Source: JBBROH01 sp038229595 (GTDB taxonomy: Bacteria > Chloroflexota > Chloroflexia > QHBQ01). Taken from it: a stretch of 8,461 bases of DNA. This document shows positions 6,187 to 8,461 of this stretch, piece by piece. Location: positions 1-8,461 of the forward strand of contig JBBROH010000176.1 in NCBI GenBank assembly GCA_038229595.1. The letters run 5' to 3'. Position 1 is the stretch's first letter. The number at the start of each line of letters is the position of its first letter. A program made the position numbers and the translations under genes. The notes beneath the pieces are model-generated. The model was not told where the DNA came from. It did not search any database and saw only the letters and a program-made list of their open reading frames with translations.

Positions 6187-7299
6187 ATGAGCGTCGTAAG
6201 CAGACAGGTCGGGCGTGTTGGTGTGATCGGGCAGATCGGGCGATGGGTCAGGCGCATACTGCTGATCCTGCTGGTTGTGGTTGTAGTGCTGGCGGTTGCC
6301 GGGGCAATTTATCAGGCGGTAGCCGAGGCTAACGACCGCCGCAACCACCCGCCGCCCGGCCAGTTGGTGGATGTCGGCGGCTACCGGCTGCACCTCTACT
6401 GCACAGGGAGCGGCAGCCCCACCGTTGTGCTGAACGCGGGCGGCGGCGGTAGCTGGCTCGATTGGAGCCTCGTGCAGCCGCCGATTAGCCAACAAACCCG
6501 CGTTTGTGCCTTCGACCGTGCCGGGCTGGGCTGGAGTGAGAGCGGCCCCGCTCCCCGCGACACACAACAGGCGGTCAAGGAGTTGCACACCCTGCTCGGC
6601 AAGTCGGGCGAACGCAGCCCTTACATCCTCGTCGGCCACTCGCTGGGTGGGCTACAGAACCGGCTTTACGCCAGTCAGTACCCCGACGAGGTGGCCGGGC
6701 TGGTGCTGGTGGACGCGACCACAACCTACACCCCGGAGCAGATCGTCGCCCGCATGAACGACGAGCAGCGGCGCAAGTACGACGATCTGCTCAAGCAGGC
6801 CGGGCCAGATGCGCTCAAACCACCGCCCGGCCCGCCAGTTTGGTTGATCCGGGCAGCAGGTTGGCTGGGCATCCTGCGGCTGCTCGGCGGGGACTCGGTG
6901 CTGACCGACAGCGTGGGCGGCTACCTTGCGCCAGCGAATCGCGCTAGCTGGCTGGCAGTCAACCTGCGGGCCAACACCTTCGCTACTACGCTGGAAGAAG
7001 TAGAACACTACGAGGCCAATATGCAGCAGGTGCGCGACAACGAGCGGTCGCTGGGCGGTAAGCCGGTGACGCTGATCATGCACGGGCTGCCAGGTACGTT
7101 CGCCAAAACTTCGCAGCCCAACCCTGATGCCGACTTCTTCGAGCCGGTCTACCGCGACCTTGAGCGCGAAACCCTGGGCAGGCTCTCGACACGGGGCAAG
7201 TTCGTCGTCGCCGAGCGGAGCGCACACTACGTGCAGCTTGACCAGCCCGACCTCGTGACCGCCGAGGTGCTGGGCGTGGTTGAGGCCGCTCGCCGCTAA
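6187..7299 (+). CDS. Membrane-anchored alpha/beta hydrolase
   Basis: A 370-residue alpha/beta-hydrolase-fold protein. A basic start (residues 1-23) and one helix (about 24-46, LLILLVVVVVLAVAGAIY) make a signal anchor, so the catalytic domain is probably outside the cytoplasmic membrane. The fold begins at VDVGGYRLHLYCTGSGSPTVVL (61-82). The oxyanion-region stretch NAGGGGSWLDWSLV (83-96) follows, then CAFDRAGLGWSE (107-118), the nucleophile elbow GHSLGG (150-155, Ser152) and the catalytic-His region SAHYVQLDQP (345-354, His347). The usual Asp after strand 7 (near KPVTLIMHGLPG, 291-303) is not obvious; Asp176 in LVLVDA or Asp314/316 are alternatives. A Pro-rich, helical cap lies at about 180-290. 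An esterase or lipase-like activity on a small ester is likely; the substrate is unknown. ATG 6187 has GAGGAG 6 nt upstream. It follows a terminator, but I found no convincing promoter in 6092-6174. Confidence 0.88.
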   Translation: MSVVSRQVGRVGVIGQIGRWVRRILLILLVVVVVLAVAGAIYQAVAEANDRRNHPPPGQLVDVGGYRLHLYCTGSGSPTVVLNAGGGGSWLDWSLVQPPISQQTRVCAFDRAGLGWSESGPAPRDTQQAVKELHTLLGKSGERSPYILVGHSLGGLQNRLYASQYPDEVAGLVLVDATTTYTPEQIVARMNDEQRRKYDDLLKQAGPDALKPPPGPPVWLIRAAGWLGILRLLGGDSVLTDSVGGYLAPANRASWLAVNLRANTFATTLEEVEHYEANMQQVRDNERSLGGKPVTLIMHGLPGTFAKTSQPNPDADFFEPVYRDLERETLGRLSTRGKFVVAERSAHYVQLDQPDLVTAEVLGVVEAARR

Positions 7300-7303
7300 C
7301 CGC

Positions 7304-7333
7304 TTGCCGCCACCCACATCCGCTTGTTATAAT
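7304..7333 (+). promoter_or_regulatory. Promoter of the lipoprotein gene
   Basis: TTGCCG (7304-7309), 18-nt spacer, then TATAAT (7328-7333) preceded by TGT, an extended -10. It starts only 5 nt after the hydrolase stop. The expected start is near 7340, with a leader of about 48 nt. Confidence 0.7.
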
Positions 7334-7387
7334 ACCCTGCCCAACGTGGCAAGGCGTTAGCCCAATTTGAGAGGAGCCAAGTTTATT

Positions 7388-7657
7388 TTGAAGAAGCTAG
7401 AGAGCATCGGCTGGGTAGCCAGCGCAATCTTGACCGCCAGCCTGTTGCTGGCCGCCTGCGGGGGTGAGAGCAACCCCACTCCCACAGTAGTGCGCCAGCC
7501 GTCCGCCACCGCCGCCAGCCAGCCGACGACCAACCCGAAGGGGGTTAAGCCAGCAACTTTGCCCACCGAGCAGCCGACTCAGGGCGTGCCACAGCCAGAG
7601 AATACCGGCGAGTCCATGCCGAACGATGTACCCTCCACCACCCCGTTAGCTACCTAA
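7388..7657 (+). CDS. Small Pro/Thr-rich lipoprotein, probable TTG start
   Basis: An 89-residue predicted lipoprotein. From TTG 7388 it reads MKKLESIGWV..., a basic start, then a hydrophobic core and the lipobox L21-A22-A23-C24 followed by GGES. Signal peptidase II would cleave before Cys24, leaving a lipid-linked mature chain of about 66 residues on the outer face of the membrane. The mature part is low complexity, rich in Pro, Thr, Gln and Ser (NPTPTVV, PSATAAS, PTEQPTQGVPQPEN), and looks like an unfolded linker without a domain. GAGGAG (7371-7376) lies 11 nt before TTG 7388. An in-frame TTG at 7367 lies before that site and would give a longer, less typical signal peptide. It has its own promoter and terminator. 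Function unknown; a truncated relic of a larger lipoprotein is also possible. Confidence 0.7.
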   Translation: MKKLESIGWVASAILTASLLLAACGGESNPTPTVVRQPSATAASQPTTNPKGVKPATLPTEQPTQGVPQPENTGESMPNDVPSTTPLAT

Positions 7658-7673
7658 GTGAGTAGAGCAAGTG

Positions 7674-7698
7674 GGGGCGCAGCCGCGCCTCTTTTTTT
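7674..7698 (+). terminator. Intrinsic terminator after the lipoprotein gene
   Basis: GGGGCGC (7674-7680) pairs with GCGCCTC (7685-7691) through 7 pairs including one G-U, with loop AGCC, followed by seven T (7692-7698). It begins 16 nt after the stop codon. Confidence 0.9.
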
Positions 7699-7714
7699 GT
7701 CGCTGATTGGCCTG

Positions 7715-7723
7715 TGCTATAAT
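7715..7723 (+). promoter_or_regulatory. Extended -10 promoter of the DUF2071 gene, giving a leaderless mRNA
   Basis: TGC-TATAAT (7715-7723), preceded by another TG (7713-7714). The ATG lies at 7730, 6 nt past the -10, where transcription is expected to begin. A weak -35 (TTTTGT, 7695-7700, 17 nt away) falls in the T-tract of the preceding terminator. Confidence 0.75.
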
Positions 7724-7729
7724 GAGCGT

Positions 7730-8461
7730 ATGGATGAAGTAATGACCCCCAATTACCCCGCCCTACTCGCTGCCCGCCTGCTGCGCCCACCACTGGGCTG
7801 GCTGGACGTGACCACCAACCTACGCCACTTCGCCATCATCAGCTACCTGGTGCCGCTAGAACGGCTGCGCCCCCACGTCGATCCCCGGTTTGGGATTGTG
7901 CCGTTTGCGGTGGATGGTCGCAAGTGCGGCTTGCTCTCGGTCGTACCCTTCCTCGACCAGGACTTCTGTTTCAGCCGCCTGCCCTGGCTGCGCTTCCGCT
8001 TCGGCCAAACCAACTACCGCCTCTACGTAACCGACCAGCAGGGGGAAGACCAGGCGTGGTTCTTCGGCACCACCCTCGGTGCAGCGGCAGTGGCCTTCGC
8101 ACATCATGCCTGGCAACTGCCCTGGTATCGGGCGCGCTACCAGTTCGCAACCGTCTATTCGGCCAACCAACAACGCTACACCCGCTACCAGGTGCGGACA
8201 CAGAGCGCATGGGCAGCGGCAGAGATTGCTCTCGTCGGTACGGGCCAAGCAATGGGCTTGCTGCCCGGCTTCCACTCGCTCGACCAGCAACGTTACGTGC
8301 TGACCAACCCGGTGCGTGGGGTATTCTATCGGCGCGACGGCAGGCTAGGCAGCTATACCATCTGGCACCCAGCGATGGAGTTGACCACAGGTAGGCTGCT
8401 GCACGCCCGCTTTGCTCTGCTCGAACGGCTTGGCATCCTTAGCCGCCAGGAGACGCAGCAA
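7730..8461 (+). CDS. DUF2071 (YqjF-like) protein, 3' end cut by window edge
   Basis: The frame opens at ATG 7730 and stays open to the last base (244 residues visible). It begins MDEVMTPNYPALL; then come NLRHFAIISYLVPLERLRPHV, FGIVPFAVDGRKCGLLSVVPF, RFRFGQTNYRLYV and AWFFGTTLG. This pattern (a barrel start with 'voyage' strands, then an R-x-x-Y-R-x-Y-V-like strand and W-F-F) is what I know from DUF2071, related to Bacillus YqjF and to the acetoacetate decarboxylase-like fold. No activity has been firmly assigned to the family. A later WHPAMELTTGRLLHARFALLERLGIL lies near the visible end. There is no Shine-Dalgarno before 7730 and almost no room for a leader, so initiation is probably leaderless. 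An in-frame ATG at 7742 (M5) has no good binding site either. The family assignment is from memory of its pattern. Confidence 0.75.
   Translation, partial: MDEVMTPNYPALLAARLLRPPLGWLDVTTNLRHFAIISYLVPLERLRPHVDPRFGIVPFAVDGRKCGLLSVVPFLDQDFCFSRLPWLRFRFGQTNYRLYVTDQQGEDQAWFFGTTLGAAAVAFAHHAWQLPWYRARYQFATVYSANQQRYTRYQVRTQSAWAAAEIALVGTGQAMGLLPGFHSLDQQRYVLTNPVRGVFYRRDGRLGSYTIWHPAMELTTGRLLHARFALLERLGILSRQETQQ

Noticed and set aside
7924..8394. Plus-strand open frame of 156 codons near the right end
   Set aside because: It is in a different frame from the DUF2071 reading, which is longer, starts at a promoter-placed ATG and has family-like motifs.
1..8461. tRNA or rRNA genes, CRISPR array, insertion sequence, phage or defence island
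   Set aside because: No repeat-spacer pattern, no terminal inverted repeats with a transposase, no integrase, and no cloverleaf with an acceptor end were found by reading both strands.

Overview
The window looks like a stretch of chromosome from a fairly GC-rich member of the Chloroflexota, probably of the Chloroflexus/Roseiflexus kind. This is an inference from gene content and from the repeated extended -10 promoter TGCTATAAT; no rRNA or other marker gene is present to prove it. There are nine protein genes (two cut by the window ends), no RNA genes, no CRISPR array, and no insertion sequence or phage gene. Genes are closely packed and no gap exceeds 300 bases.

The left part (1 to about 3400) is on the minus strand. 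In transcription order it holds comM/yifB (an AAA+ Mg-chelatase-like protein), an MFS efflux-type transporter, and the start of a small nucleotidyltransferase-domain protein that runs off the left edge. Each gene has its own plausible promoter, so this is a co-oriented run rather than a clear operon.

The gap at 3397-3680 is a divergent promoter region. Two nearly matching promoters (TTGCAT, 17 nt, TGC-TATAAT, then CACC) face away from each other, one reading comM and the other reading the plus-strand genes.

The right part (3681 to the end) is on the plus strand. A tight two-gene unit comes first: an SCP-x/archaeal-type thiolase-fold protein and a DUF35 OB-fold protein, with 1 nt between them and the second gene's ribosome binding site inside the end of the first. 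Such pairs normally form thiolase, acyltransferase or retro-aldolase complexes. Here the thiolase has Gly where the nucleophilic Cys should be, and the DUF35 partner has lost every zinc-ribbon Cys. This pair is the most interesting item in the window.

After it come single-gene units: an 86-residue two-helix membrane protein whose short leader can fold into two hairpins, one covering the ribosome binding site; a membrane-anchored alpha/beta hydrolase; a small Pro/Thr-rich lipoprotein, probably started at TTG; and a DUF2071 (YqjF-like) protein that appears to be read from a leaderless mRNA and runs off the right edge. Two good intrinsic terminators (6069-6091, 7674-7698) and one hairpin without a T-tract (5607-5634) separate these units.
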